Shown here piece by piece: positions 15,902 to 24,196 of a DNA stretch of 64,000 bases (positions within the stretch are counted from its first letter, which is position 1; each line of letters begins with the position of its first letter). This DNA is from JADJPO01 sp046330955 (GTDB taxonomy: Bacteria; Actinomycetota; Actinomycetes; Actinomycetales; Kineosporiaceae), in NCBI GenBank assembly GCA_046330955.1, contig JAXLRT010000017.1:1-64000 (forward strand). The letters run 5' to 3'. The notes beneath the pieces are model-generated. The model was given only the letters and a program-made list of their open reading frames with translations, made no database searches and had not been told where the DNA came from. Both the position numbers and the translations under genes were made by a program.

Positions 15902-15983
15902 ACGCGAGGCATGAACTTTCGATTGCTCTGCCCCAGAACGGTTTTCACGCCCCCCACCCGGGGGTGAGGCGGGTGCAGAGGGT

Positions 15984-16115
15984 GGGGGCAGGTGGGGTTG
16001 GTGCGCGCGGCTGGCTGGGTCTGGCGGGAGCGCGAGCCTGCGAGCGCGGATGGATCGCCGCGCGCACCACCCGCCGCCCCACCCGCCAGCCAGCCGCGCC
16101 CACCCCACCTGCCCC
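15984..16115. repeat. Long imperfect inverted repeat in the HNH-dctA gap
   Basis: The left arm (15984-16028) and right arm (16082-16115) are near-complementary: GGGGGCAGGTGGGG pairs with CCCCACCTGCCCCC, and GCGCGGCTGGCTGG with CCAGCCAGCCGCGC. About 53 bases separate the arms. The gap of 482 bases between the two divergent genes holds this structure, the SOS box and the dctA promoter region, and no gene I can support. Confidence 0.6.
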
Positions 16116-16354
16116 CGCCCGCCCATGCGAAGAACGCGAAAGCCCGACCCGTCTGAAACCTGCTCCGTCAGGGCTATTTCCCCTGCTGGCGCTCCCGCCG
16201 GCGGCCTGCCGGTGGCCGGGTGCAGTTGCGTCGCGCCGAATCGACTCGACCCTGATCCCAGGGAACACCGCCGTGACGATTTCCACCGGGCCTCTCACGC
16301 TCGTCGTAACGGTCCTCACCGAGCTCATGCGCGACGAGACCGAAGGAGTACGCC

Positions 16355-17815
16355 ATGTCCCGACCGTCCGACTCCGCCAACCCCGACCTGCCGCCGATCG
16401 ACCACGCCCTGCACCGCGCCCACATCGAGGTGCACGACTACGAGAAGCCGAAACGGGACCGCACTCACTACCTGTACGTCTCGGTGATCATCGCGATGAT
16501 CCTGGGCGTGGCCGTCGGCGCCATCTGGCCGAAGGTCGGCGTCGAGCTGAAGCCGCTGGGCACGATCTTCGTCAACCTGATCAAGATGATGATCTCCCCG
16601 ATCATCTTCTGCACCATCGTGCTCGGCATCGGATCGGTGCGCCGGGCTGCTCAGGTCGGCAAGGTCGGTGGCCTGGCCCTGGCCTACTTCGTCACGATGT
16701 CGACGGTGGCCCTGGGGATCGGTCTGGTGGTCGGCAACCTGGTCAAACCCGGTGCCGGGCTGAACCTCACCGAGTCGCTGGCCAAGGCCGGTCAGGGGCA
16801 GGCGGCGACCGCCGCACACCTCACGACGACGCAGTTCATCCTCGGGCTGATCCCCGACACCCTGGTCTCGGCGCTGACCTCGGGATCGGTCCTGCAGGCG
16901 CTGCTGGTCGCCCTGCTGGTCGGGTTCGCCCTGCAGAAGATGGGGCGCGCCGGCGAGCCGATCCTGGTCGGGATCAAGCACGTCGAGAAGCTGGTCTTCC
17001 GGCTGATGGCCATGATCATGTTCCTGGCGCCGATCGCTGCCTTCGGTGCGATGGCCGCCGTGGTCGGGGCCACCGGCCTGAACGCCCTGAAGAGCCTCGG
17101 CATGATCATGATCGCCTTCTACGTGACCTGCCTGCTGTTCGTCGTGGTGGTGCTCGGCGGATTGCTCAAGCTGGTCACCGGGATCAACGTGTTCAGCCTG
17201 CTGCGCTACCTGGCTCGTGAGTTCCTGTTGATCCTGTCGACCTCCTCCTCCGAGTCGGCCCTGCCGCGCCTGATCGCCAAGATGGAGCACCTCGGCGTCT
17301 CGCGCCCGGTGGTCGGCATCACCGTGCCGACCGGGTACTCGTTCAACCTGGACGGCACCGCCATCTACCTGACCATGTCCTCGCTGTTCATCGCCGAGGC
17401 GCTCGACAAGCCGTTCAGCATCGGGCAGCAGATCTCGCTGCTGGTCTTCATGATGATCGCCAGCAAGGGTGCGGCCGGGGTCACCGGAGCGGGCCTGGCC
17501 ACTCTGGCCGGTGGACTCGCCTCGCACCGCCCGGACCTGGTCGACGGCGTCGGGTTCATCGTCGGGATCGACCGCATGATGAGCGAGGCACGGGCGCTGA
17601 CCAACTTCGCGGGCAATGCCATCGCCACCGTGGTGATCGCCACCTGGGTGGGCGAGATCGACAGTGACCAGGCCGGCAGGGTGCTCGGTGGCCACCTGCC
17701 GTTCGACGAGAGCACCCTGGTCGACGAGCCGGACGACGAACCGACCGCCGGTGCCCCGATCGCGACTGCGGCTCCGATCCCCACGACCTCACCTGCCGCG
17801 CCGGCGCTGCGCTGA
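16355..17815 (+). CDS. dctA: Dicarboxylate/amino acid:cation symporter (DctA type)
   Basis: A 486-residue member of the DAACS family, which imports C4-dicarboxylates or glutamate/aspartate with protons or sodium. The eight-helix fold with two re-entrant loops is evident: a serine-rich loop STSSSESALPRL, then PTGYSFNLDGTAIYLT and the conserved segment MMSEARALTNFAGNAIATVVIA with Asn/Asp substrate and cation ligands. AAGGAG lies about six bases before ATG 16355. A disordered Pro/Thr-rich tail ends the protein. It stands alone in the plus direction. Substrate specificity is by family resemblance to DctA. Confidence 0.9.
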   Translation: MSRPSDSANPDLPPIDHALHRAHIEVHDYEKPKRDRTHYLYVSVIIAMILGVAVGAIWPKVGVELKPLGTIFVNLIKMMISPIIFCTIVLGIGSVRRAAQVGKVGGLALAYFVTMSTVALGIGLVVGNLVKPGAGLNLTESLAKAGQGQAATAAHLTTTQFILGLIPDTLVSALTSGSVLQALLVALLVGFALQKMGRAGEPILVGIKHVEKLVFRLMAMIMFLAPIAAFGAMAAVVGATGLNALKSLGMIMIAFYVTCLLFVVVVLGGLLKLVTGINVFSLLRYLAREFLLILSTSSSESALPRLIAKMEHLGVSRPVVGITVPTGYSFNLDGTAIYLTMSSLFIAEALDKPFSIGQQISLLVFMMIASKGAAGVTGAGLATLAGGLASHRPDLVDGVGFIVGIDRMMSEARALTNFAGNAIATVVIATWVGEIDSDQAGRVLGGHLPFDESTLVDEPDDEPTAGAPIATAAPIPTTSPAAPALR

Positions 17816-17835
17816 CGGCCGCTCGGGCCGATCCG

Positions 17836-18300
17836 TCAGCGGCTGGCCCAGGCGTCCTCGGCGGACAGCAGCCGTCGCACGTGGGTGGGGAGCTTGCCGC
17901 TCAGGACGTCGTCCAGGCTGACCTCGTCGAGCACTCGGCGCAGGCTGGCCCGGACGGCGACCCACACCGTGGGTAGGTGCTGCGCCGCGCCGGTGTAGGT
18001 GGTCTCGTGCGGGCGCAGGCCCCGGACCTCGGCGAGCGGGCCGTCGACGGCGCGGAAGACCGCGCCCAGGTGGATCTCGGCGGCGGGCCGGGCGAGTCGG
18101 TACCCGCCGGCGGCGCCACGGATGCTGCTGACCAGACCGGCCCGGCGCAGGTCGGCCAGGATCGCCTCCAGGAACTTGCGCGGCAGCTGCTGCTCCTCGG
18201 CGAGAGCCTCGGCCGCCACCCGGACGTCACCGGCCCGTTGTGCGGCGGCCAGGCTCAGCAGCGCGCGGACGGCGTAGTCGGTCTTGGCCGAGATATCCAC
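17836..18300 (-). CDS. Rrf2-family transcriptional regulator
   Basis: A 154-residue Rrf2 protein with the typical N-terminus ISAKTDYAVRALLSLA, the recognition region LPRKFLEAILADLRRAGLVSSIRGAAGGYRLAR and the wing. The three conserved cysteines of Fe-S Rrf2 proteins (IscR, NsrR) are absent, so it belongs with the cluster-free group such as the cysteine regulator CymR. GTG 18300 is the start that gives the canonical N-terminus. It is divergent from a TauE/SafE exporter, and a dyad lies over that promoter, which suggests control of sulphite or organosulphonate export. Confidence 0.87.
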   Translation of the reverse strand: MDISAKTDYAVRALLSLAAAQRAGDVRVAAEALAEEQQLPRKFLEAILADLRRAGLVSSIRGAAGGYRLARPAAEIHLGAVFRAVDGPLAEVRGLRPHETTYTGAAQHLPTVWVAVRASLRRVLDEVSLDDVLSGKLPTHVRRLLSAEDAWASR

Positions 18301-18423
18301 GCGCCCATCCTGGCATCCGCGTCCCCCCGGGACGAGCAGGTCGCCCTGGTCCGTGGCCGCTGCGTGCGGCCGGCCGGTGGTCCGAACGGGTGTCTCGGTC
18401 ACCGAGATGCTCGGCCGAACGGG

Positions 18424-18470
18424 TTGACCCGCCACGGAAGCCTGCCTAATGTCCCACTAACTCCATAGGC
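18424..18470 (+). promoter_or_regulatory. Sigma-A-type promoter and dyad before the TauE/SafE gene
   Basis: TTGACC (18424-18429) and TAATGT (18447-18452) are separated by exactly 17 bases, a good housekeeping promoter. The -10 is part of an imperfect dyad CCTAATG ... CATAGG (18445-18469), the type of site an Rrf2 repressor would occupy. Confidence 0.6.
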
Positions 18471-18503
18471 TTTGGTGGAACAGTCGACATGTAGGAGTCC
18501 TTG

Positions 18504-19424
18504 ATGCGCAAACTGGTTCTGCTCGCCCTGGTCGGGCTGGGTGCCCAGCTCGTCGATGGCAGCCTCGGCATGGCCTATGGCGTGACGTCGTCCACCTTGC
18601 TGCTGGCCCTGGGCACCAACCCCGCGGCGGCCTCCGCCACGGTGCACCTGGCCGAGATCGGCACCACCATGATCTCGGGTGCCTCGCACTGGAAGTTCGG
18701 CAACGTGGACTGGCCGGTGGTGTTCAAGGTGGGCCTTCCCGGGGCTGTCGGTTCCTTCGCCGGGGCCACGGTGCTGTCGAACCTGGACACCTCGGTCGCC
18801 AAGCCGCTGATGTCCCTGGTGCTGCTCGCGCTCGGTCTGTACGTGCTGGTGCGCTTCACCGCCCGCGGCCTGCGTCAGGACCGGCTCGGCCACCCGCTGC
18901 GGGCGCGGTTCCTGGCGCCCCTGGGGCTGTTCGCCGGCTTCGTCGACGCCACCGGTGGTGGCGGCTGGGGTCCGGTCGGGACGCCGGCCATCCTGGCGAG
19001 CGGCCGGATGGAGCCGCGACGCGTGATCGGGTCGATCGACACCAGCGAGTTCCTGGTCGCGCTCGCCGCCAGCATCGGGTTCCTCGCCGCGCTGGGCACG
19101 CAGGGCATCAGGCTGACCTGGGTGCTGGGCCTGCTGATCGGCGGCGCCGTGGCCGCGCCCATCGCCGCCTGGCTGGTGCGTCACCTGCCGCCGCGGGTGC
19201 TCGGGTCGGCGGTCGGTGGACTGATCGTGCTCACCAACACCCGCACCCTGCTGCACAGCGACTGGGTGTCGGTCTCGGCGACCGTGATGTGGGCGGTGTA
19301 CGCGCTGATCTGGGCCGCGTGGATCGGCGCCATCGCCTACTCGGTGCGCGAGCACCGCGCCCAGCAGCACCTGGCTCCCGCCACCACGCTGCCGGTGGCC
19401 CCGTTGGCCACCGTCGCCGACTGA
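18504..19424 (+). CDS. TauE/SafE-family sulphite/sulphonate exporter
   Basis: A 306-residue membrane protein with seven to eight helices in two related halves, beginning LVLLALVGLGAQLVDGSLGMAYGVTSSTLLL, the hallmark first helix of TauE/SafE permeases. The second half starts GLFAGFVDATGGGGWGPVGTPAI, the corresponding motif. ATG 18504 has AGGAG six bases upstream; TTG 18501 is less likely. These proteins export sulphite, sulphoacetate or related anions. The divergent Rrf2 gene is probably its regulator. Confidence 0.88.
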   Translation: MRKLVLLALVGLGAQLVDGSLGMAYGVTSSTLLLALGTNPAAASATVHLAEIGTTMISGASHWKFGNVDWPVVFKVGLPGAVGSFAGATVLSNLDTSVAKPLMSLVLLALGLYVLVRFTARGLRQDRLGHPLRARFLAPLGLFAGFVDATGGGGWGPVGTPAILASGRMEPRRVIGSIDTSEFLVALAASIGFLAALGTQGIRLTWVLGLLIGGAVAAPIAAWLVRHLPPRVLGSAVGGLIVLTNTRTLLHSDWVSVSATVMWAVYALIWAAWIGAIAYSVREHRAQQHLAPATTLPVAPLATVAD

Positions 19425-19456
19425 TCGGGCGGACCGATCCGACGGGCACGATCCGA

Positions 19457-19490
19457 CGGCACCGAGCGGCTCAGGCCCCGCTCGGTGCCG
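19457..19490. terminator. Strong hairpin between convergent genes
   Basis: CGGCACCGAGCGG (19457-19469) and CCGCTCGGTGCCG (19478-19490) form a perfect 13-bp stem with an 8-base loop. It sits between the TauE/SafE gene and the minus-strand hydrolase, overlapping the last hydrolase codons, and could stop transcription from both sides. Confidence 0.65.
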
Positions 19491-20337
19491 CCGTCCGGCT
19501 GAGGAAGTCCACCGTGTGCTGACCGGTCTCCCGGGCGCCGGTACCGAACCAGATCAGATGACTGAGTGAGGGACTGGGGAACAGCGTGGCGCCCGGGATC
19601 GAGCGGGCGAGGTGCTGGGCGTGCTTGAACGGCACCGCGCCGTCCGTCGGTGAGGCGACGACCAGGCAGGGCCGGCCGACCGCATGTTCCAGCGCCGGGT
19701 CGGGGGTGGCGTCCAGGTCGATGCGAAAGCCCTGGTCGGAGCGCATGGAACGGAACAGTTGCTGGACGGCGACCCGCTCCGGCGGGGTCAGATCGGCCAC
19801 GACGCGCTCGGCCGGCAGCGTGGACATCGAGCCCATGACGGTCCGCAGGCCGTGCCCCGGCAACAGGGCCATCGACGTCTGCATCGCCGTCCAGGTGAAC
19901 ATCTGGGTCCAGGGGTGGAAGGCCACGCTGCCGCTCAGCCGGGTGACCAGGTCGGGCCAGGGCAGGGAAGAGCGCGGCGAGTGCAGCACCAGCGAGCTGA
20001 CCAGCTCGGGGTAGCGGGCGGTCAGCGCCACCGCCAGCGGCGCGCCGGCCGAGATGCCGAGCACGGCCACCCGGTCCAGGCCCAGCTCGGCAGACAGTTC
20101 CCGGACGGCAGCGGCGACCTCGTAGGGATCCTCGGCGAAGACGGGGGTGCGCCCGTACCCCGGCCGGGAGGGCACCAGGATCGAGAAGCCTGCCGCGGCC
20201 AGGGGGTCCTCGCCGACCGGCACCTCGGCTCGTAGGTGGCCGCCGTGGCAGATCAGCACGGTCCCCGGACCGCGACGTTCGTAACGGTATTCGAGGGTTC
20301 CGCTACGCAGCGTTGCGATTTCCGTGGGGCGCACCAT
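19471..20337 (-). CDS. Alpha/beta hydrolase
   Basis: A 288-residue alpha/beta-fold hydrolase. HGGHLR gives the oxyanion region, VPSRPGYGRTP follows strand 4, the nucleophile elbow is GISAG with the catalytic Ser, and a late DGAVP Asp and SLSHLIW His complete the triad. No signal peptide is seen, so it is probably cytosolic. The family covers esterases, lipases and haloperoxidase-like enzymes; the substrate cannot be told. It is monocistronic and ends in the strong hairpin. Confidence 0.85.
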   Translation of the reverse strand: MVRPTEIATLRSGTLEYRYERRGPGTVLICHGGHLRAEVPVGEDPLAAAGFSILVPSRPGYGRTPVFAEDPYEVAAAVRELSAELGLDRVAVLGISAGAPLAVALTARYPELVSSLVLHSPRSSLPWPDLVTRLSGSVAFHPWTQMFTWTAMQTSMALLPGHGLRTVMGSMSTLPAERVVADLTPPERVAVQQLFRSMRSDQGFRIDLDATPDPALEHAVGRPCLVVASPTDGAVPFKHAQHLARSIPGATLFPSPSLSHLIWFGTGARETGQHTVDFLSRTAAPSGA

Positions 20338-20550
20338 CCTTCGAGGCTAGGTGGCCCGCCCGCCCGCCGAGTGGTCCGATCAGGTGATGTCCGCAACTGG
20401 ACCCGGCGAACCCGAGATGCCGGGGCTGTGCTCGAAGGGGCCGTGGGCTGTGCTGGAACGCCCGGCCGGAGACTGCCCGGATGCTACGTTGCGACCTCGG
20501 GGGGTTCGGTACGAACCCGGTTGGTCGCCGGTCGAGTGGAAGTGGTGCTC

Positions 20551-21198
20551 GTGGGGTCTACGCAGTCGCGCTACGCCGAGGTGTCTCGCAGGGCCTTGCT
20601 CAAGGGGCTGGGCCTCGTGACGGCGACCGGGACCCTCGCGAGCTGTTCCAACGGTGACTCCCAGGTCTTCGTGAGTTCGACCCCCGCGACGAGCGAGGCA
20701 ACAGCCGGCGCCGCGTCGTCCGGCGGCCCCGGGCCGGCCGCCTCCGGGCCACCGCTGCCGGCCTCGGCGTCCCTGAAGGTCGACTTCACCTTCGCCGCCG
20801 GCGGCGACGGCGGGGGCGGCCCGGCCCGCAATCCGTACATCGCGGTGTGGATCGAGAGCACCGGTGAGGAGATGGTCGGCACCCTCGCCATCTGGCACGC
20901 CCAGCAGAACGAGCGGTGGCTGCACGAGCTCAAGCGCTGGTACACGGTCTCGGGCGGCTTCGAGGTCAACACCGGCCCCACCCGGGTGCCCGGCACGTAC
21001 AGCGTGCAGTGGAACGGCGTCGGCCGTGAGGGATCCCGGGTGCCGTCCGGGCAGTACTTCATCTGCATCGAGGCGGCCCGCGAACACGGCCCGTACGAGC
21101 TGATCCGCGAACCGCTGACGCTCGGCACCGCGGCGGTGTCGAAGCAACTCGCGCCGCAGGGAGAACTCACCGCCGCCGCTGTCAGTTACCGGGTCTGA
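20551..21198 (+). CDS. DUF2271 lipoprotein with Tat-type signal
   Basis: A protein of about 215 residues. The N-terminus has a twin-arginine motif, SRRALLKGLGLVTATG, leading to a lipobox LASC, so it is probably exported folded and lipid-anchored. A Ser/Ala/Gly-rich linker precedes the DUF2271 domain (NPYIAVWIE, LAIWHAQQNERWLHELKRWY, PGTYSVQWNG, GQYFICIEAAREHG). DUF2271 genes commonly stand beside PepSY and ApbE genes, as here, and are thought to belong to flavin-based periplasmic redox systems. Start choice is uncertain: GTG 20551 has a GGAAG about eight bases upstream; GTG 20536 adds five residues. Confidence 0.78.
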   Translation: MGSTQSRYAEVSRRALLKGLGLVTATGTLASCSNGDSQVFVSSTPATSEATAGAASSGGPGPAASGPPLPASASLKVDFTFAAGGDGGGGPARNPYIAVWIESTGEEMVGTLAIWHAQQNERWLHELKRWYTVSGGFEVNTGPTRVPGTYSVQWNGVGREGSRVPSGQYFICIEAAREHGPYELIREPLTLGTAAVSKQLAPQGELTAAAVSYRV

Positions 21199-21202
21199 CG
21201 CC

Positions 21203-21823
21203 GTGGCCACGACGGGGGTCGACACCACGCCGCGGGTGCGCAAGCAGCGGAACCTGACGCAGAAGTGGATGCGCCGGCTGCACATGTGGACCTCGATGAC
21301 CAGCCTGCTGATCGTGCTGTTCTTCTCGGTGACCGGGCTGACGCTGAATCACCCGACCTGGACCTTCGGCCAGGACCCGGTGTCCACCTCGGTATCCGGC
21401 ACGCTGCCGGAGGCGACGATGCACGCCGGCACGGTCGACTTCCTGGCGGTGAGCGAATACCTGCGCTCGGCCCACGGCGTCAGCGGCGAGGTCACCGATC
21501 ACAGCAGCCAGAACGGCGAGGGGTCGATCAGCTATCGCGGCCCGGGGTACGCCGCCGATGCCAGCTTCCGGATCGCCGACCGGTCGTTCACCCTGACCAG
21601 CCAGAAGAGCGGCGTGGTGGCGGTGCTCAACGACCTGCACAAGGGCCGGCACACCTCGACGCTGTGGAAGTGGGTCATCGACATCACCGCGCTGCTGCTG
21701 GTGCTGATGTCGATCACCGGCATCGTGCTGCAGCTGACCATCCGGCGCACCCGTACCCTCGGCCTGGTGCTGGCGGCGGCCGGCACCGTGGTCTCGGCGA
21801 TCCTGGTGGCCTTCAGCGGCTGA
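21203..21823 (+). CDS. PepSY-type transmembrane protein
   Basis: A 206-residue membrane protein with a first helix in RRLHMWTSMTSLLIVLFFSVTGLTLNH, the PepSY-associated helix with haem- or flavin-linked His, an extracytoplasmic domain of about 110 residues, and two C-terminal helices beginning LHKGRHTSTLWKWVIDITALLLVLMSITGI. The WKWVIDITALLL block is typical. It starts four bases after the DUF2271 stop and ends 11 bases inside the convergent ApbE gene. It probably relays electrons across the membrane to an FMN-modified or DUF2271 partner. Confidence 0.8.
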   Translation: MATTGVDTTPRVRKQRNLTQKWMRRLHMWTSMTSLLIVLFFSVTGLTLNHPTWTFGQDPVSTSVSGTLPEATMHAGTVDFLAVSEYLRSAHGVSGEVTDHSSQNGEGSISYRGPGYAADASFRIADRSFTLTSQKSGVVAVLNDLHKGRHTSTLWKWVIDITALLLVLMSITGIVLQLTIRRTRTLGLVLAAAGTVVSAILVAFSG

Positions 21824-22757
21824 GCTGTCCCGCCCAGCGGGCGCAGACGTGCCGGGTGCCGTCCGACTCGACGAGCAGCGCGGTCACCGCCTCGGGCAGG
21901 TGTTCGACGACGGCGATCGCCTCGGGGGGCGAGAGCACCATCGCGATGGTCGCCACGGCGTCCGCGACCAGGGCGGACGGCGCCCGCACGGTCGCCGAGA
22001 TCGTCTGGGCCACAGGCCATCCGGTACGCGGGTCGATGACATGGCCGAAGAATTCCGAACCGATCCGGAAGCCGCGGCGGGTGGTGCCGCTGGTGGCGAC
22101 GGCGCCCTCGGCGAGCAGGAACCGGTCGATCGGCGGGACGTTGTCGGCCACCCGAAGCGGGTCCTCGACGTTCACCGGGACGGCGTCGCCGTGGCCGGCG
22201 TGGCGCAGGTCGCCCCCGGCGTTGACCACCACGGTGTGCACCGCGCCGTCCTCGAGGCCGGCGGCCACGGCACGGTCGACGATGTGGCCCTTGGCGATGG
22301 CGTTCAGGTCGACGTCGCCGCAGTCGGTCAGCCGCTCGACGAGCACCCGGCCACGGTGCCGTGTCGTCCGGAAGGGCAACGGGCGCAACGCCTCGGCCAG
22401 TTCCTGCAGCTCTTCCGGGTCCGGACGGCGTTGCTGCTGCTCGGCGGCCAGCCAGTGCCGTCGCAGCGCGCCGCAGGCCGGGTGGAAGGTACCCGCGCCG
22501 AGCCGGTACCAGTGCTCGGCCCGTTCCAGGACGCCGGCCAGCTCGTCGCCGGGGGTGGCGAGTTCGCCTCGGCGCCAACGGCACAGCTCGCTGTGGGGGT
22601 CGTAGACCGAGAACACGCCGGTGAGGCGCTCGATGGTGGCCCGGATCCGCTCGTCGGCGCGGCGCGCGGCGTCCGGCTCGTCGGCCTGGACCGCGATGTC
22701 GACGCGGGTGCCGAGCAGCGGTTCGTAGCAGTTCACCTGCCACGGCCGGTCGGACAC
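21813..22757 (-). CDS. apbE: FAD:protein FMN transferase (ApbE), second copy
   Basis: A 314-residue ApbE enzyme with GTRVDIAV near the N-terminus, VDLNAIAKGHIVDRA (family consensus D-L-G-G-I-A-K-G), VVNAGGDLR, ATSGTTRRG and HVIDPRTGWPV. It is diverged from the copy at 2130-3098. It faces the DUF2271-PepSY pair, with an 11-base tail overlap, and is likely to flavinylate a protein of that system. No signal peptide is obvious. Confidence 0.88.
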   Translation of the reverse strand: MSDRPWQVNCYEPLLGTRVDIAVQADEPDAARRADERIRATIERLTGVFSVYDPHSELCRWRRGELATPGDELAGVLERAEHWYRLGAGTFHPACGALRRHWLAAEQQQRRPDPEELQELAEALRPLPFRTTRHRGRVLVERLTDCGDVDLNAIAKGHIVDRAVAAGLEDGAVHTVVVNAGGDLRHAGHGDAVPVNVEDPLRVADNVPPIDRFLLAEGAVATSGTTRRGFRIGSEFFGHVIDPRTGWPVAQTISATVRAPSALVADAVATIAMVLSPPEAIAVVEHLPEAVTALLVESDGTRHVCARWAGQLSR

Positions 22758-22846
22758 CTCGGCAGGCTATCGCGCCCGGCCGGCATGCCGAGTCGGCGGA
22801 GAACCGGTTGGCGTCGCCGGCGCGGGGTGCGCGAGACTGGTGCGTT

Positions 22847-24124
22847 GTGAGCACCAACCCGGACCGCGCCCCGCGCGCGGCGGCGGTACGCCTTCGCGAT
22901 CTACCGGGTCCGGTCCGATGGCTCATGGTCGGGTTCGCGTTCTCGGCGGTGGGCAGTGGCCTGACCCTGCCCTACCTGTACGTCTACATGGTCGAGGTGC
23001 GTCACTTCGAGACCACCACCGTCGGCTGGCTGTTCGCCTGGATGGGGGTGCTCGGGTTCGCCGTCGCGGCGCCGTTCGGGACCGCGATCGACCGCCTCGG
23101 GCCGCGCCCGGTCATGATCACCGGCCTGGTGATCGAGGCGGTCGGTACGGGGTGCATCGGCTTCGCGCACACCGTGCCGCAGGGTTTCGCGGTCGCCTCA
23201 CTGATCGTGATCGGGACGGCCGGTCTGTGGCCGGCGTCCACGGCGTTGCTCACCCGGCTGGTGTCCGAGGAGGTACGCGAGCGGGTCTACGCGATCAACT
23301 TCATGACCCTCAACGGCGGGCTCGGGCTCGGCGGGCTGATCAGTTCGCTGCTGATCGACGTGAACTCGGTGGCCTCGTTCCAGCGGCTCTACCTGATCGA
23401 CGCGCTGACCTTCATCGCCCACATCGTGGTGCTGGTGGCGTTGCCGAGCGGCACCGGGTCGGTGGCCGAGGCCGTGACGAACCGGCCTTCGGAGGAACAG
23501 CCCGTGGCGTCCTGGTCGGTGGTGCTGCGCGACCGGGCGCTGGTGCGGTTCACCGCGATCTCGGTGCTGGTGTTGACCGTGGGGTACGCCCAGCTCGAGG
23601 CCGGTTTCGCCGCCTACACCGTGACGGTGGCCGAGGTGCCCCCGCGGGTGCTCGGCTGGGCGTACGCGGGCAATACGGCGGCCATCGCGGTGGGGCAGCT
23701 CGTCACCTTGAAGCTGATCGCGGGGCGCCGGCGCAGCTCGCTGCTGGCCCTCTGCGCGCTCGGGTGGGGGCTCGCCTGGGCCGTGGTGGCTGCCGCCGAC
23801 CTGGCCACCGGGTGGGCGGCGGCGGTGGCGGTCGTGGTCGGGCTGGCCGTGTTCGGGCTCAGCGAGACGCTGTGGGCGCCGGTGGCCCCCGCCTTGGTGA
23901 ACGGCCTGGCGCGGGAAGACCTGCGCGGGCGGTACAACGCGTTGCAAGGTATGGCCTGGACGATGGGCGGGGTGATCGGCCCGGCGATGGCCGGCCTGCT
24001 GATCGGTCACCAGCTGGCTCAGGTCTGGGTGGTGCTCGTGGTCGGCGGGCAGGTGCTGGGAGCGGTGCTGTTCCTGATGCTGCGCTCGCGGCTGACCGAT
24101 GCCCAGGACGGGGTGGGCGAGTGA
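22847..24124 (+). CDS. MFS transporter
   Basis: A 425-residue permease with 12 predicted helices. GTG 22847 gives a short basic head (STNPDRAPRAAAVRLRDLP) before helix 1; a longer reading adds 13 non-typical residues. The loop between helices 2 and 3 reads GTAIDRLGPRPVMITG, a form of the MFS signature. The second half begins at RDRALVRFTAISVLVL. It belongs to the drug-efflux-like part of the superfamily by general look; the substrate is not predictable. It is divergent from the second apbE. Confidence 0.85.
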   Translation: MSTNPDRAPRAAAVRLRDLPGPVRWLMVGFAFSAVGSGLTLPYLYVYMVEVRHFETTTVGWLFAWMGVLGFAVAAPFGTAIDRLGPRPVMITGLVIEAVGTGCIGFAHTVPQGFAVASLIVIGTAGLWPASTALLTRLVSEEVRERVYAINFMTLNGGLGLGGLISSLLIDVNSVASFQRLYLIDALTFIAHIVVLVALPSGTGSVAEAVTNRPSEEQPVASWSVVLRDRALVRFTAISVLVLTVGYAQLEAGFAAYTVTVAEVPPRVLGWAYAGNTAAIAVGQLVTLKLIAGRRRSSLLALCALGWGLAWAVVAAADLATGWAAAVAVVVGLAVFGLSETLWAPVAPALVNGLAREDLRGRYNALQGMAWTMGGVIGPAMAGLLIGHQLAQVWVVLVVGGQVLGAVLFLMLRSRLTDAQDGVGE

Positions 24125-24196
24125 TGGCGGGGTTCGGGAGTTAGGGTCGAGCGTGGCGGTCACCCGGCCTCCGCAGCGCATCGGGAGGCGGCAGCG

